Shown here in pieces: positions 51,508 to 61,858 of a stretch of 64,000 nucleotides of DNA (its first letter is position 1; every line of letters begins with the position of its first letter). This stretch comes from Hippopus hippopus. Lineage: Eukaryota; Mollusca; Bivalvia; Cardiida; Cardiidae. Position numbers and translations under genes: made by a program. Below the pieces are notes generated by a model. It did not search any database and was not told the DNA's origin. It saw nothing but the letters and a program-made list of their open reading frames with translations. The DNA is taken from NCBI GenBank assembly GCA_946811185.2, contig OX328107.1, forward strand, positions 8,707,565 through 8,771,564, read 5' to 3'.

Positions 51508-51841
51508 TTCAAAATATTTTTCTATATAATTTCATCTATATAAATTTTTTTATAAATTTTTTTATTAAAAATTTTTTTACCTAGACTGACCAGCTTTAGA
51601 CGACTGTTGGGGTTTGTGCGAACGGGGGTTAGTGGGGGGTTTTGTGGATTGGAGGATTTAAAAATTTGAATTTTTCGAATCGCATTGGGGTTTTGCCTAA
51701 CTTCAGCTTTTTAGTCGACTGGGAGTTTTTTTTTAAATCTGAGAATTGGAGGATTTAAAAAATTTGAATTTTTCGAATCGCATTGGGGTTTTGCCTAATT
51801 ATTTTAGGTTTTGTGCTAGATAACCCATATTATATACTACT
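51508..51841 (-). repeat. Polinton right terminal inverted repeat
   Basis: About 334 bp, the reverse complement of 34534-34870 with one clear G/A difference next to the second internal unit and small changes in homopolymer length. It ends ...TATACTACT, the complement of the left terminus. Confidence 0.95.
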
Positions 51842-51847
51842 CATTCG
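51842..51847. repeat. Polinton target-site duplication, right copy
   Basis: CATTCG directly follows the last base of the right inverted repeat and matches 34528-34533 exactly. Confidence 0.95.
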
Positions 51848-52203
51848 ATTACAGAATGGATCGAAACTGGGTCACCGAGGATGTATTTTATGAAAAGTGT
51901 ATTACCTCCTTTTCAATAACGTTTTCCATTTTTCCAAAAAAAAAAAAAACCAAATGTTCGGAAATTTAAGGTTACAAGGTCGGAAAAGAGTGTGAGGTAG
52001 GTTGCAAAACTTGGAAAACGGAATCTCTAAAAAATGTCCACTTATACAGAATCTAGGGGATCTGAGTCAATAAAAACTCTCACGGGGACCGAATCAATGA
52101 ACATGTTCACGATCGAACGGCCGGAACCAAACAATGTATATAACGTAAATCCAGCCATTTGAAAAGAATTTTAAAAAAAAGAAGAAAAAATAATAACTTT
52201 AGA

Positions 52204-52256
<53 letters not shown>

Positions 52257-52744
52257 ACGGACCAAAACACATTACATGCCATATGATTTACAGTCAGAGA
52301 GAAAAGAGAGGGAGATCTACGGAGATAAAGACAGATCCAGATCTACGGACGAAAAATCAGAATTAATTTAGCATTATTGATTTCCCTTCCAAATGGTTCA
52401 AGGGGGGGGGGGGGGTAGATGCGGACTTATACTATAGCAAACAGAAAAATTTATAAGTTTCAAAAAAAATCTTACAGGTGTAAGCTACCTATTATAGGCG
52501 AGATAGGTATGAACAACAACCTGTTAGTTTAAAATTTGTTGTATTTATATACAATGACAGTGTAATTAAATAGCTCTTGATTTAAGAAAACCATTACGCA
52601 AAGTTATACTAATTACATCAAATGCTAATTTGGCCTTGTTTCATTATGTTGAGACTCTAGACTGAGTTCATGGAAACCAAGGTAATATTGCAAATGCGCT
52701 ACATTATACACTATATATATAGTTTATCGTGAACTCAACCTTAA
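51848..52744. other. Polinton right flank, no gene
   Basis: The first ~160 bp resembles left-flank 33720-33890 partly directly (ACCTCCTTTTCAATAACGTT) and partly inverted (GGGTCACCGAGG). Then the GA microsatellite, a G12 run at 52404, and AT-rich DNA. Confidence 0.5.
52200..52255. repeat. (GA)n/GATA microsatellite
   Basis: GATAGATAGATAGAGAG followed by about 20 GA units. Confidence 0.95.
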
Positions 52745-53079
52745 AATTTACTGCGGGCCTTACAATAGTGACGTCAGCGTATGGCCTCCTCGATGGATTG
52801 AAATTGTCAAAAAAGCTGTAAAAAATGACAGACATCTCCGGTGAAAAGGTGTCCATTTAGGAATCGCCGAATGTAACAGGTACATTTTGGTGTTATCTGT
52901 CGCTAGGTTGAAGGAAATTGTGATCACTCTTTGTTTCGTTGGTGATTTTGGGTGGGTTTGGCATTTCTGTTTAGTCGAGGGTAATCGAGGCGTTGCATTC
53001 CTTGTGTTTCTTTATATACAGGGGAGTATTTTTTTCATATTTTATCATATATTTTGATTATAGAATGTCAAATTCCTGT
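52745..53079 (-). repeat. Right arm of a ~340-bp inverted duplication
   Basis: Reverse-complement partner of 32802-33138 on the other side of the Polinton; outer side continues into an S3 SINE 3' remnant (to about 53175). Confidence 0.85.
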
Positions 53080-53523
53080 GGATTGAGAAACAAGTTCTTA
53101 CAACTTACACTAATCTCTCTCGGTTCTGCTTCCTGGGAACTACACCAGTGCTCGCTCTCGTTCCTGGAGTTTCTTAGTACCAGTTCATTACAAAACATTC
53201 TTTTAAAGCTACTGGCTACTATCAAACATCGTCAACACATTGTTCAGCAGTGAGAGAGAAAATTCCGAACGATACCTTTTGTAATAAATATCACCAAATC
53301 TTGAAAAGAGCTTTGATTAGCTGGGATTCGAACTCAAAATCCCTGGATTGCAAACCCTGATCTGATCTTGATCTGTGCCATCCGCACAAGGACACTATTG
53401 TCTGCTCTGGCGCTGAAAGAGTTAGCCCAGCAGTGCTGAATGCTGGACTTTCGCCGTCAGTACTTAATACGGAGTTGTTGAAATTTCAAAGGTACTGTTA
53501 TCAGAATATCTGGCAAAAATGAA

Positions 53524-53792
53524 TGAGCCATGCTCTGTGAAAAAGGGGGCTTAATGCACCTCCGTGATGCATGATACCAAGCAAGTCATCACAGTATCAT
53601 AGATCCCCAAAGTCCGTTTTGTTTAACAGTCCACTGGATCATGAGGTACACCTGTCCTTTGACATGCAGAAAATTTTCCAAAAGCAAAAAGTTTGGGCCC
53701 ATGTCAGCCTGTGCCGACTGCTCGGGTTGACCTGGTCGATACTGTTTGCAAATGTATTAAGTCCCCTTTTTACAGAGTATGGTTCAAATCCA
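53524..53792 (+). mobile_element. MITE family C
   Basis: TGAGCCATGCTCTGTGAAAA to ACAGAGTATGGTTCAAA. Confidence 0.8.
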
Positions 53793-53803
53793 AGATTAGG
53801 GAC

Positions 53804-53989
53804 CTTATTCACCATCCATTCTTTAGAACATTCTTGGTCTTATTCCGAATAATGTTTAAATTTGAAAGTAACACAACTTCTAATTGGCTAAACCATTCGG
53901 TTTAGCCAATCAGAAGTTTTGTTAATTTCAAATTTAGAAAATTTTGGACAATGAGACAAAGAATGTTCTAAAGAATGGTTGGTGAATAC
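53804..53989. mobile_element. Foldback MITE family E
   Basis: TTATTCACCATCCATTCTTT ... AGAATGGTTGGTGAATA; centre CTAATTGGCTAAACCATTCG. Confidence 0.85.
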
Positions 53990-54419
53990 GAACACTTAAT
54001 GCACCTATTGAGCTGACTGACCCTGATCTAGACGGTCCAAGGAAAAAAACTAACTACCACTTCACACGAAACGTTAAGAAAAGAATGCAACGATCAATCA
54101 AATTGATCTGCAACTACCAAAGCGAATTACATGTATGTCAATAAATTGTACACCAATTGCTGCGTTATATACTCCCTTTTTGTACATTCACTCGTCACAG
54201 CTCGGCCAAGTGCGCAACTGCATCTTTCCTATGTTCGACCATTTGGACATTTAGGTCACGTGACGGAATAGGCTGATCATATTTAGTATGAAATTTAAAC
54301 CGCGTGACCGTGATACTGACATTTCATTGGTCAGTTATTTATGTATAATGGCAAACATTTGTGCTTTTACTCCGTTGCCTAGTAAAAGTCCTATTTTATC
54401 TCGACGCTAGGTCGACTGA

Positions 54420-54656
54420 TTGATTGATTGATTGATTGAATGGTGTTTTACGCCGCTTTCAACATTATTTTAGTCATGTCAATGGGACAGCTCTCATGTT
54501 CACGTGTGTCTTTTGTTTCACCAATACTAGGCTAGAGCTCTAAAGTGTGTTGCACAAGGACACTCCCACGAAAAACCCAATGGTTCAAGTGAGGCTCGAA
54601 CCCAGGGTCTCCAAGTTACGAGTCGTACACCTTACGACTGTGCAACACTGGACCCC
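54420..54656 (-). mobile_element. SINE family S4, minus strand
   Basis: tRNA-like head on the minus strand (GTTCGAGCCTCACTTGAACC as B-box region) and body GTGGGAGTGTCCTTGTGCAA. (GATT)n tail. Flanked by CTAGGTCGACTGA (54407-54419 and 54657-54669). Confidence 0.85.
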
Positions 54657-54745
54657 CTAGGTCGACTGACTGACTGACTGACTGACTTGGCACACATTTC
54701 AATACGTTGATACAGTCTCAGCTGCCTGCAACTTTGCGTTGATGT

Positions 54746-54830
54746 ATATCGTCGGTTTACTTCCAAAACCTCGTAACTACAGCTTGTTGCAAGCTGTAGT
54801 TACGAGGTTTTGGAAGTAAATCGACGATAT
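54746..54830. repeat. Near-perfect 85-bp palindrome
   Basis: ~41-bp arms (ATATCGTCGGTTTACTTCCA ... CTACAGCTTG) with a single mismatch and almost no loop. Confidence 0.92.
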
Positions 54831-54947
54831 CTGAAATGATGGTTTACCCTTTCGGCGCCAAATAAATAAACTCGACCTCTTTCGACGGCTCTAGATACAA
54901 TCCATTGAAACTTACAAAGATTTTGGTTGTATAAACTTGACTACACA

Positions 54948-55016
54948 AGCGGACGGTATAGATTAAAGATCAGACTGCACGTTCTGTGCAGTCTGATCTT
55001 GATCTATGCCGTCCGC
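54948..55016. repeat. Family-B hairpin core
   Basis: GCGGACGGTATAGATTAAAG ... TGATCTTGATCTATGCCGTC; arms almost perfect. Confidence 0.75.
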
Positions 55017-55224
55017 AAAAGCCAATGTTTTCGCCTATGGCTAAAAAGGTTGTTGTTGGTAAATGGCAACGTAAAAAATCTTAAACGTGTTCTTGCGCTA
55101 CGACGAGACATAAAACATGAATTTAAAGTAATGATGCGAGAATGAAAGGTAGATATGTACAATGTTACTTAAGGCAAGTACGAAAAAAGTAGATCCATTT
55201 GCTGACAGTATGCCCTCAAGGCAT

Positions 55225-55415
55225 TTAACCCTTAGCCTTCTAAAGAAGTGAAATGAAACTTTTAAGCCGATAGTAAATACCCAAATTTCGATATTTTAAA
55301 GGTAATTTTTTTGGGTAAAATGTGTCCTTATCGGACAGTGTAGATCCAAAATCAGACTGCAATCTACATTGTCCGCAAAATGTCCTTGAGTCGCGTTTAG
55401 AAGCCTAAGGATTAA
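55225..55415 (+). mobile_element. MITE family B
   Basis: TTAACCCTTAGCCTTCTAAA to GAAGCCTAAGGATTAA; hairpin loop partly deleted. Confidence 0.8.
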
Positions 55416-55606
55416 ATCCTGCCCTCCCTCTTCACATGTAACGCCTGGAATATACTGTCACGGAGAGAGGTTAGATACACATGTATAAGCACTTCAAACC
55501 TGTCTTGCTGTTGACCTAGCTTTAACAGCGATGCGGCTTGGTGCAGCTCTTTCCGTGGAAATTAAGCAATGTGGTTATAGTTGGTGCCTGGATGCGTGAC
55601 CAGGGT

Positions 55607-55795
55607 CCGTACTAACCAACCATTCTTAAGAATATTCTTTGTCTTATTCTACAAGATTTTCTACGTTTGAAAGTATCACAACTTCTGATTGGCTAAACCA
55701 TTTGGTTTAGCCAATCAGAAGTTGTGTTACTTTCAAATGTAGAAAATTGTGGAGAATAAGACTGAGACTGTTCTTAAGAATGGTTGGTGAATACG
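55607..55795. mobile_element. Foldback MITE family E
   Basis: CGTACTAACCAACCATTCTT ... AAGAATGGTTGGTGAATACG; centre GGCTAAACCATTTGGTTTAG. Confidence 0.85.
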
Positions 55796-56043
55796 AGCCC
55801 AGGTCGTTGCACGTTACAATACGGTTCTGTATTTGTAAGACCCCATGTTTTCTTATATTTCTATTGAAAAGCATTGTGTTTTTGCATTACAGTACATCCA
55901 TGTTTTTTAAAAAAGTTTTTATTTCACAATTTTAGGGTTGTCAGATAATACTAAGCACTGTGTATGTAATTCAAACAACAGCAACCCTTTGTTGGAGAAG
56001 GAAGTAATAGCTGCGCACTGGCTTCTTTGGCATAAAACAGAAA

Positions 56044-56307
56044 ATCCATGCTCTGTAAATAGGGGGCTTAATGCATCTGCAAAAAAATATCGACAGAGGT
56101 CAGCCTGCGCAGTCCGCGCAGGCTGACCTGGGTCGAAACTTTTTGCTATAGGTCAATTTTCTGTATGTCAAAGGACCAGTCTACCTCAGGATTCGATCGA
56201 TTGTTAAACAATGGATTTTTTGGATCAATGATTAAGTATATAACTTGCTAGGTATAATGCATCACGGGAATGCATTAAGCCCCCGTATGTCAGAGCATGG
56301 CTCATTT
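56044..56307 (+). mobile_element. MITE family C
   Basis: ATCCATGCTCTGTAAATAGG to GTCAGAGCATGGCTCATTT with an intact GCGCAGTCCGCGCAGGC centre. Confidence 0.85.
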
Positions 56308-56922
56308 ACATTGCAGTCTGTCAAACCACAGTGGGTTAGTGGGAACGCGAAAAACCAGTAATAAAGAGCATTCATGGCTTTGGAAACACCAGCTTGAAAT
56401 ATGGATAAAGACTATTAATTAGCCATGGATAAACTATTAAACTATGAACTACTAGTTGGTCATGATTTAATTCACGAATACATGTGCATAACATGCTGGT
56501 AAAGAGAGAAACAGCCTGTCACGGATAATTTCTCTTTTCGCCACAAAACTTTTTTAAAGCGACTGGGCACTGCAAAAGGGTAAAAAAAATGTCCGAGGGG
56601 ATACTGTGTGTTAAATGAAGGGAAGCTATCGGTGTTCGACTAATTGATTACAAAGGGCAAATTTGTTTTTTTTTCTTATGTCTATATTAATATTATTGAT
56701 ATTGCTTTCTTTAGTGGGAAAATAATGTATAATGATGTATTACAAATTAACCATTACTGTACCAACCTGACTTTTAAACATCCCTGTAGACGACAGCTTT
56801 GAAAAACATGGCAAAAAAAGAGGGGGGGGGGGCGGTAATTGCTCCTTTCCCCTAATATTGTTCTCGGTGTCCCTTATATTTTTTTGTGATTTATGAAATT
56901 TGTTTTATTTTTGCAGGGTCTT
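56308..56922. other. No gene recognised
   Basis: AT-rich DNA with a G11 run at 56821; a weak family-A remnant (ATGCTGGTAAAGAGAG) near 56493. Confidence 0.4.
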
Positions 56923-57090
56923 AACTCTTTACCAGACGACGAAATTTGAGCCTTGTTCCAAATTGAAAGCATTTGCAGACAATTTCAATGTGGCTCAAAT
57001 GGTGCAATTTTTCTTTGATTTGGCAAAAAACATTGTGGGAAAAGGAGAAAATGCTGGTCATCAGAAGGTTAAATGCAAGTACGGTAATGG
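56923..57090 (+). mobile_element. MITE family A, 3' truncated
   Basis: TTAACTCTTTACCAGACGAC through half a core, ending at GCTGGTCATCAG. Confidence 0.75.
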
Positions 57091-57284
57091 GGTTGACTTA
57101 GAAAAGCCATTAAAGTCCCCGGAGTAGCTCTTTTCTCTGCGAGATAGTGTTTGATGGCGATCTCCATCAGTTTATAAATAGCCTAATAAGAATGGAACCT
57201 GCAATGTCAAACAATTCTTTCCTTCTTTCATTTAAAATTTTGTAGTCTTATGTAGATGTACTCATGCTTCTTTCCAAACAACAA

Positions 57285-57555
57285 CAAGGCAGGACGGTGG
57301 CCATCGAAGTCTGCATTCGCTAAGGAGCGTGTAACAACTCACCTGCCGAATCAACCGGTCCTGAAAATGGACGGCGCTGACCAGTGCGTAGTGCCTATAC
57401 CGGACCGTCCCCGTACAATAGTACAATAGACATAATACGGCGACGAGTAGGAAGCCGCTGCGGTGAGCACAGAAGCTCTGGACGTGAGTCCGAGTGGAGC
57501 CGCGGAGGGTTTAGGTCTTGTTGGTAGTAGCAAATGTTCAAATGAGAACTTTGAA
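57285..57555 (+). pseudogene. 28S rRNA gene fragment, degenerate
   Basis: Recognisable large-subunit rRNA core: GCAGGACGGTGGCCATCGAAG, GTGTAACAACTCACCTGCCG, AATCAACCGGTCCTGAAAATG, GACGAGTAGGAAGCCGC, TGGAGCCGCGGAGGG and GTAGTAGCAAATGTTCAAAT. Several substitutions and a shuffled AT-rich middle (ACAATAGTACAATAGACATA) show it is not functional. It ends abruptly at GAGAACTTTGAA, followed by low-complexity DNA. Probably a transposed or retro-copied rDNA fragment. Confidence 0.85.
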
Positions 57556-57559
57556 CAAC

Positions 57560-57740
57560 AACAATGATACCAATAATATTAATGATGATGATTCCTTAAC
57601 AGTCACCCCCCCCCCCCCCCCACACACACACACTTTGCCACCACCACCACCATCACCAAAGTCTATGATGATAATAATAATGATAATAATAATAATGATG
57701 ATTATGATGATGATGACAACGAAGACGACGACTACAACAA
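57560..57740. repeat. Low-complexity tract beside the 28S fragment
   Basis: Runs of ATGATG/AATAAT trinucleotides, a C15-17 run, (CA)n and CCA repeats. The open frame across it is not a gene. Confidence 0.9.
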
Positions 57741-57989
57741 CAATTGTAATTTTAACGAATCATTTTCCTTTTTCGTTTGAAATCCTGATGCTCTGTGCAA
57801 AGAGTCTCCAGAACAGATTTTAGATCTTAGAGAGACGACTTCGCAGGCTTTAAAAGTGTGGGGAAGTGAAAGTATAAATCTGAGACTGTGTATGCATGTA
57901 TCGTATTCTGGTATATTTCAGTGACAATAATAGCCAATTTCGATCATGAAAAATATATTAGAAGGCAATAAACCATGCTGGGATAAAAA

Positions 57990-58355
57990 CTAACTTCGAT
58001 TTTCGGGCAGAATTTCAACGGTAACGAGTTTCTCCTCATCGCTTTCTGTAGATGAACCAGTCATTTCTGCATCCGGTTGCACGTGTGTAATACGATAGTC
58101 CTTGGACTGTTTCTCTATTATCATTTTCACTTGATCAAGCGTGAGCTTTGGAGATGTGAACCAGACTGTCGGGTTTCCTAGATCTTGGTACCAGTTGGGT
58201 TCCGGAGTTGCATGGGATTTGAAACCATGATCGCCTGTTTCTTTCCTGACTTTTCGCTCAAGATCGTAAACTTTCTGGCATATTTCGTCCGCTGTCATTC
58301 GGAGGAAGTCCCTCTCTTCCAACTGCATTTCAATATGCCTGTCTACTTGGACTTG
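57990..58355 (-). CDS. Host coiled-coil gene, terminal exon
   Basis: 366 nt from acceptor CTCTTCCAG to a stop at 57990, 121 aa. It starts with QVQVDRHIEMQLEERDFLRM and continues with DEICQKVYDLERKVRKETGD (coiled coil), then a non-helical part with PNWYQDLGNPTVWFTSPKLT and an acidic tail (SSTESDEEKLVTVEILPENR). Codon usage and a clean phase-0 junction to the 61859 exon support a real gene. I cannot name the family. No clear AATAAA was located on the minus strand just downstream. A mariner sits in the preceding intron. Confidence 0.75.
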   Translation of the reverse strand, partial: QVQVDRHIEMQLEERDFLRMTADEICQKVYDLERKVRKETGDHGFKSHATPEPNWYQDLGNPTVWFTSPKLTLDQVKMIIEKQSKDYRITHVQPDAEMTGSSTESDEEKLVTVEILPENRS

Positions 58356-58618
58356 CTGGAAGAGAAAGTAAAATAATCCAAAGTTATAAACCATAGTAAC
58401 AAACCCATTCAAATTTCAGTTCTAATTCTGAATTTCAAGACTAATCATCTTGTTGCTTGCAACATTCAGTCCCAGCCAATAAGATGACATGGCCACAGTT
58501 GGAATCTTGTGTATTATAAAGAAATATTTAGACAGTTCAATAAGCTTGAAACAACATTTTTGTATACCTGTAAACTTGTACTTGATGGGAACAGAAAATG
58601 TTTTTGAGTATAAAGCTA

Positions 58619-59945
58619 CGAGGGGTGATCAGAAAGAACGCGGACCAGTGCCTTTATCGGAATATTGTTATAAAAATCAACTTGGAATGTTTACTGTTTT
58701 TCAAAGTAACCTCCTTTGTGTTCTATGCACTTATTCATTCTTGATTCCCATGCGCGAAACACGTGCGCGAGCCCGTCACGTGACATCACTCTCAACGACC
58801 CGGTCATGGCATGGGTTAGCTCCTCTCTGCTCTCGTAGCGCGTGCCACGTAGAGAATCTTTCAAAACAGGAAATAGCCAAAAGTCACATGGGGCCAGGTC
58901 TGGACTATAGGCAGGATGGTCTAATGTTTCTATGTTTAGTTTTTTCAAAACTTCCTGTACAAGTTTGGCTTTGTGAGCGGGAGCATTATCTTGATGTAAA
59001 ATGACGCCTCTCCATAGAAGTTCCGGCTGTTTTTTTCGGATGGCCTGTATTAAATTCATTCGAATAATGCTGGCATAATACTCAGCATTGACTGTAGTAT
59101 GTATAGGTACAACATGATTTAGAAGAAAACGTTGAGAAGAGAAAAACATGATGCACATAACTTTACCAACAGACTTAGAAAGTTTGGCTTTAACAGGGGA
59201 CGGCGATGTTGGATGTTTCCATACACTGCTTTGTTGTTTAGATTCGGGCTCGTAAAAGTGTACCCATGTTTCATCGCATGTCACAATACGATCAGTAAAG
59301 TTTGATCCTTCTTTCCTAATGCGTTCTAAAATTTCAGAACAAATTTCGACCCTAACCCCCATTTGCTCGGGCGTCAGTAGCCGAGGCACCCACCTTGCAC
59401 AAACACGCGACATTCCAAATTTGTCAGTTAAAATCTCCTGTGCACTTCCATAGGAAATGCTAAATGTGTCAGCTATTTCCCTGACAGTAACTCGACGATC
59501 TTGCTTTACATGCTGCTGCACATCCGCGATAGTTTTGTCCGTTACTGATGTTGATGGACGGCCAGATTTAGGGTCATTTTCAACGGTTTCACGTCCTTCT
59601 CTAAATCGTCCAATCCATTTACAAATACTGGTTTTCTTAAGTGCTGAGTCCCCATAAACTTTATCTAAATTGGCCTTAATTTCCGATGAAGACTTTCCGA
59701 GTTTAACGTAAAACTTTATAATTACTCTCTGCTCAAATAAAACGTCATCCGACATTGTGAACCGCTAACGCAGTATGTGATGTCATTGAAATGACGTCAC
59801 TCTTTTCTTATTTGCCTATGACGTCATTTAAACGCTTGAGTAAGTAACCAGGTAATTAATGTTCATCTGTGCAAATTTTTGTTATCTTAAGTAAAGTAGT
59901 TTTTGAAATAATCGGGTGGTTCGCGTTCTTTCTGATCAACCCACG
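58619..59945 (-). mobile_element. Full-length mariner transposon
   Basis: 1327 bp with ~28-bp inverted ends sharing TGATCAGAAAGAACGCG, flanked by TA dinucleotides (58617-58618 and 59946-59947). It contains one intact transposase frame and lies in the terminal intron of a host gene in the same orientation. Confidence 0.92.
58691..59755 (-). CDS. Mariner transposase (DD34D)
   Basis: 354 aa, a typical mariner length. The N-terminal paired-type DNA-binding region has two helix-turn-helix units (FYVKLGKSSSEIKANL, and VREIADTFSISYGSAQEILT). The linker carries the mariner WVPRLLTPEQ motif. Catalytic residues: Asp in VTCDETWVHFYEPE, Asp in HQDNAPAH, and the third Asp in HPAYSPDLAPCDFWLFP, giving DD34D. 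It catalyses cut-and-paste movement at TA sites. The start ATG at 59755 is the first in frame, 190 bp inside the element end. There is no stop or frameshift, so the copy may be active; transcription could come from the host gene since both share the strand. Confidence 0.95.
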   Translation of the reverse strand: MSDDVLFEQRVIIKFYVKLGKSSSEIKANLDKVYGDSALKKTSICKWIGRFREGRETVENDPKSGRPSTSVTDKTIADVQQHVKQDRRVTVREIADTFSISYGSAQEILTDKFGMSRVCARWVPRLLTPEQMGVRVEICSEILERIRKEGSNFTDRIVTCDETWVHFYEPESKQQSSVWKHPTSPSPVKAKLSKSVGKVMCIMFFSSQRFLLNHVVPIHTTVNAEYYASIIRMNLIQAIRKKQPELLWRGVILHQDNAPAHKAKLVQEVLKKLNIETLDHPAYSPDLAPCDFWLFPVLKDSLRGTRYESREELTHAMTGSLRVMSRDGLAHVFRAWESRMNKCIEHKGGYFEKQ

Positions 59946-59997
59946 TATGTATTAGATCTATTCCTGAAAAATCATTTGGATTTAGTGATGAGTCATG

Positions 59998-60215
59998 AAA
60001 GAGTATGATTCAATGCAATGCAAAAAATATTGAGCCAGGTCAGCCTGCGCAGTCCGCAGTCCTGGGTCTTAACTTTTTGCCACGAGTAAAATTTCTGCAT
60101 CTCAAAGAACCAATCTATCTCAAGATTTGGTCGAGTTTTTTTTTTTTTTTTTTACAAAAAGGGTACAGAAAATACGACGACTTGCTTTGTATAATGCATT
60201 ACGAATATGCATGGA
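59998..60215 (+). mobile_element. MITE family C, degenerate, in a host intron
   Basis: GAGCCAGGTCAGCCTGCGCA and TTGCTTTGTATAATGCATTA are recognisable; outer ends are lost. Confidence 0.6.
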
Positions 60216-60382
60216 ATCCATTTTTCCTGCAGTGCGGTTCAGTTAAATTAAAGAACAGAGGATCTGAATTTTCTTTTCAACAACAGGAAACAACCGTCAA
60301 CGTGAAGCAGAAACTTTCATCACAACCCATATAAGTCACTTGGGCCCAAAAAGTAAACGAGCTGTGGTTATCAAACATACCA

Positions 60383-60768
60383 GGGCCCGGTTTCACGAAA
60401 AAACTTTAGTCTCTTATTTTGCTCAAGTCTACTGACGGACCCCATTTGCAACTTGAGTTTGTTACTTGAAACTTATTTTACTAATATTAACAGACTTAAG
60501 AAACATTCTCAAATCTTAAGTTGACACAAAATTTCACAGTCAACTGAGCGAAATAATGGACTTAAGTCATTTTAACAGACTTAAGTCCATTATTTAGCTG
60601 AGCTGAGTCCGAAACGTCGTGTCAACTTAGGATTTGAAAATGTTTCTAAAGTCTGATAATATTGGTAAAATGGGTCTGAAACAACGAAGTCAACTGAAGT
60701 TGGAAATTGAGTCTGTTTGCTGACTTGAGTAAAATAAGAGACTTAAGTTTTTTCGTGAAACCGGGCCC
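60383..60768. mobile_element. TIR/foldback MITE in a host intron
   Basis: Ends GGGCCCGGTTTCACGAAAAA and TTTTTCGTGAAACCGGGCCC; interior again palindromic around GACTTAAGTCATTTTAACAG. Confidence 0.85.
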
Positions 60769-60893
60769 AGGTTGAGAAACCATCAAAAAAGCAATGTTCG
60801 AGATTTGAACAAAGGATGTACATCGATGAAGAAACTGTCAAAGGGAAGTAACTCAAACGACTATCTTGACTATCTTGCTTAATATTCTCGCGA

Positions 60894-61200
60894 CCAGCCC
60901 CGCATAGCTCAGATGTTAGAGCGTAGGACTCGTGAACGTGATATTTCGGGTCACTTCAGAGTGTGGGTTCGATTCCCGGGGCTGGCCAACTAAATTTACC
61001 AATAGTCTTTCGGATGAGACGTTAACCGAGGTCCCCTGTGACGGTGCTATACACCGAGCACGTTAAAGAACCAGGCTTAGCTTAGGATAGGTTTTGTCCT
61101 GTATCTGCACTATCCTCCGTAGCAATACTAACAACCTTCAGGGGGCGTCGCCCATATGGGCAACCGGTGGCGACGATAAATAAACGCATATTCAATCAAG
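60894..61200 (+). mobile_element. SINE family S5 with tRNA head and conserved core
   Basis: Head CCCCGCATAGCTCAGATGTT with B box GGGTTCGATTCCCG; conserved centre TCTTTCGGATGAGACGTTAA and GAGCACGTTAAAGAACCAGG; AT-rich tail. The extra-long variable arm of the head recalls class II tRNAs. Lies in a host intron. Confidence 0.8.
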
Positions 61201-61671
61201 TCAATTATTATATTCTCCTGAAACAACCGTAGCTAGTTTACGATCTGATTTATCTAAAATTGCTCTTTAATAGAACGAGTTAAATATTGGATACATTAGT
61301 GATACGAAAGGGTTAAGATCAGAATACACGGTAATACTTGCTGATCTCGTCATATGCGTTAATTTATTTACCCCTCTCCCCCCAAAACAAATATGCAGCA
61401 GCTAAATACGAAAATGTCTTCTTTAAAATACAGATTAGAAACACGAACAAAAGTTAAATGCATTTGTACATTTTGAAAGTAGTCGCGAAAAGAGAATTCT
61501 CCTCTTGTGTTCAAAAATGATTTTCTTCAAAACAAAAAATGTGGTCTGCCAGTGAAAATGAGTTAAATCGTTCACTACTGAATAAATAAATTGCATTTTC
61601 TCAATGGCTTCAAATACAGTTCTGCTGCAAGATGAAGAGACGATTCATTCATAATCTAGAATAAAGCAGTG

Positions 61672-61740
61672 GACAGTGTAGATCAGAGATCAGACTGCAC
61701 GTTCTGTGCAGTCTAATCTTGATATACACTGTCCACAAAA
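61672..61740. repeat. Family-B hairpin core in a host intron
   Basis: GTGGACAGTGTAGATCAGAG ... CTTGATATACACTGTCCAC. Confidence 0.75.
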
Positions 61741-61858
61741 GCTTCTGGTGTCGTCTATAGTATGGAAAGAGTTAAATGACATATGGTTACAATGGGAAAC
61801 AAACTGATGTTAAATGGTATGAGAGGAATTAGTAGAAGATGAAAAAATGAAACCCCAC

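Larger units (their letters stand above)
34534..51841. mobile_element. Complete Polinton/Maverick element
   Basis: A 17.3-kb self-synthesising DNA transposon bounded by ~335-bp inverted repeats whose outer ends read AGTAGTATATAATATGGG and its complement, and by a perfect CATTCG duplication (34528-34533 and 51842-51847). Polintons are known for AG...CT termini and 6-bp target duplications. Inside are the diagnostic genes: protein-primed PolB, retroviral-type integrase, adenovirus-type protease, FtsK/HerA packaging ATPase, penton-like and double jelly-roll capsid proteins. The two repeats differ by about one substitution and two or three single-base length changes, which implies a young insertion. 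About twenty genes sit in two inward-reading arms, one leftward block and one long rightward block. Confidence 0.97.

Noticed and set aside
34534..51841. Virophage, adintovirus or polinton-like virus instead of a Polinton
   Set aside because: Gene set overlaps, but genomic integration with 6-bp duplication, AG...CT TIRs, chromodomain integrase and protein-primed PolB is the classic Polinton form. No adintovirus-specific oncogene-like ORF was recognised.
57518..57823. 101-codon plus-strand frame
   Set aside because: Translates the 28S tail and low-complexity ATG/CCA repeats.
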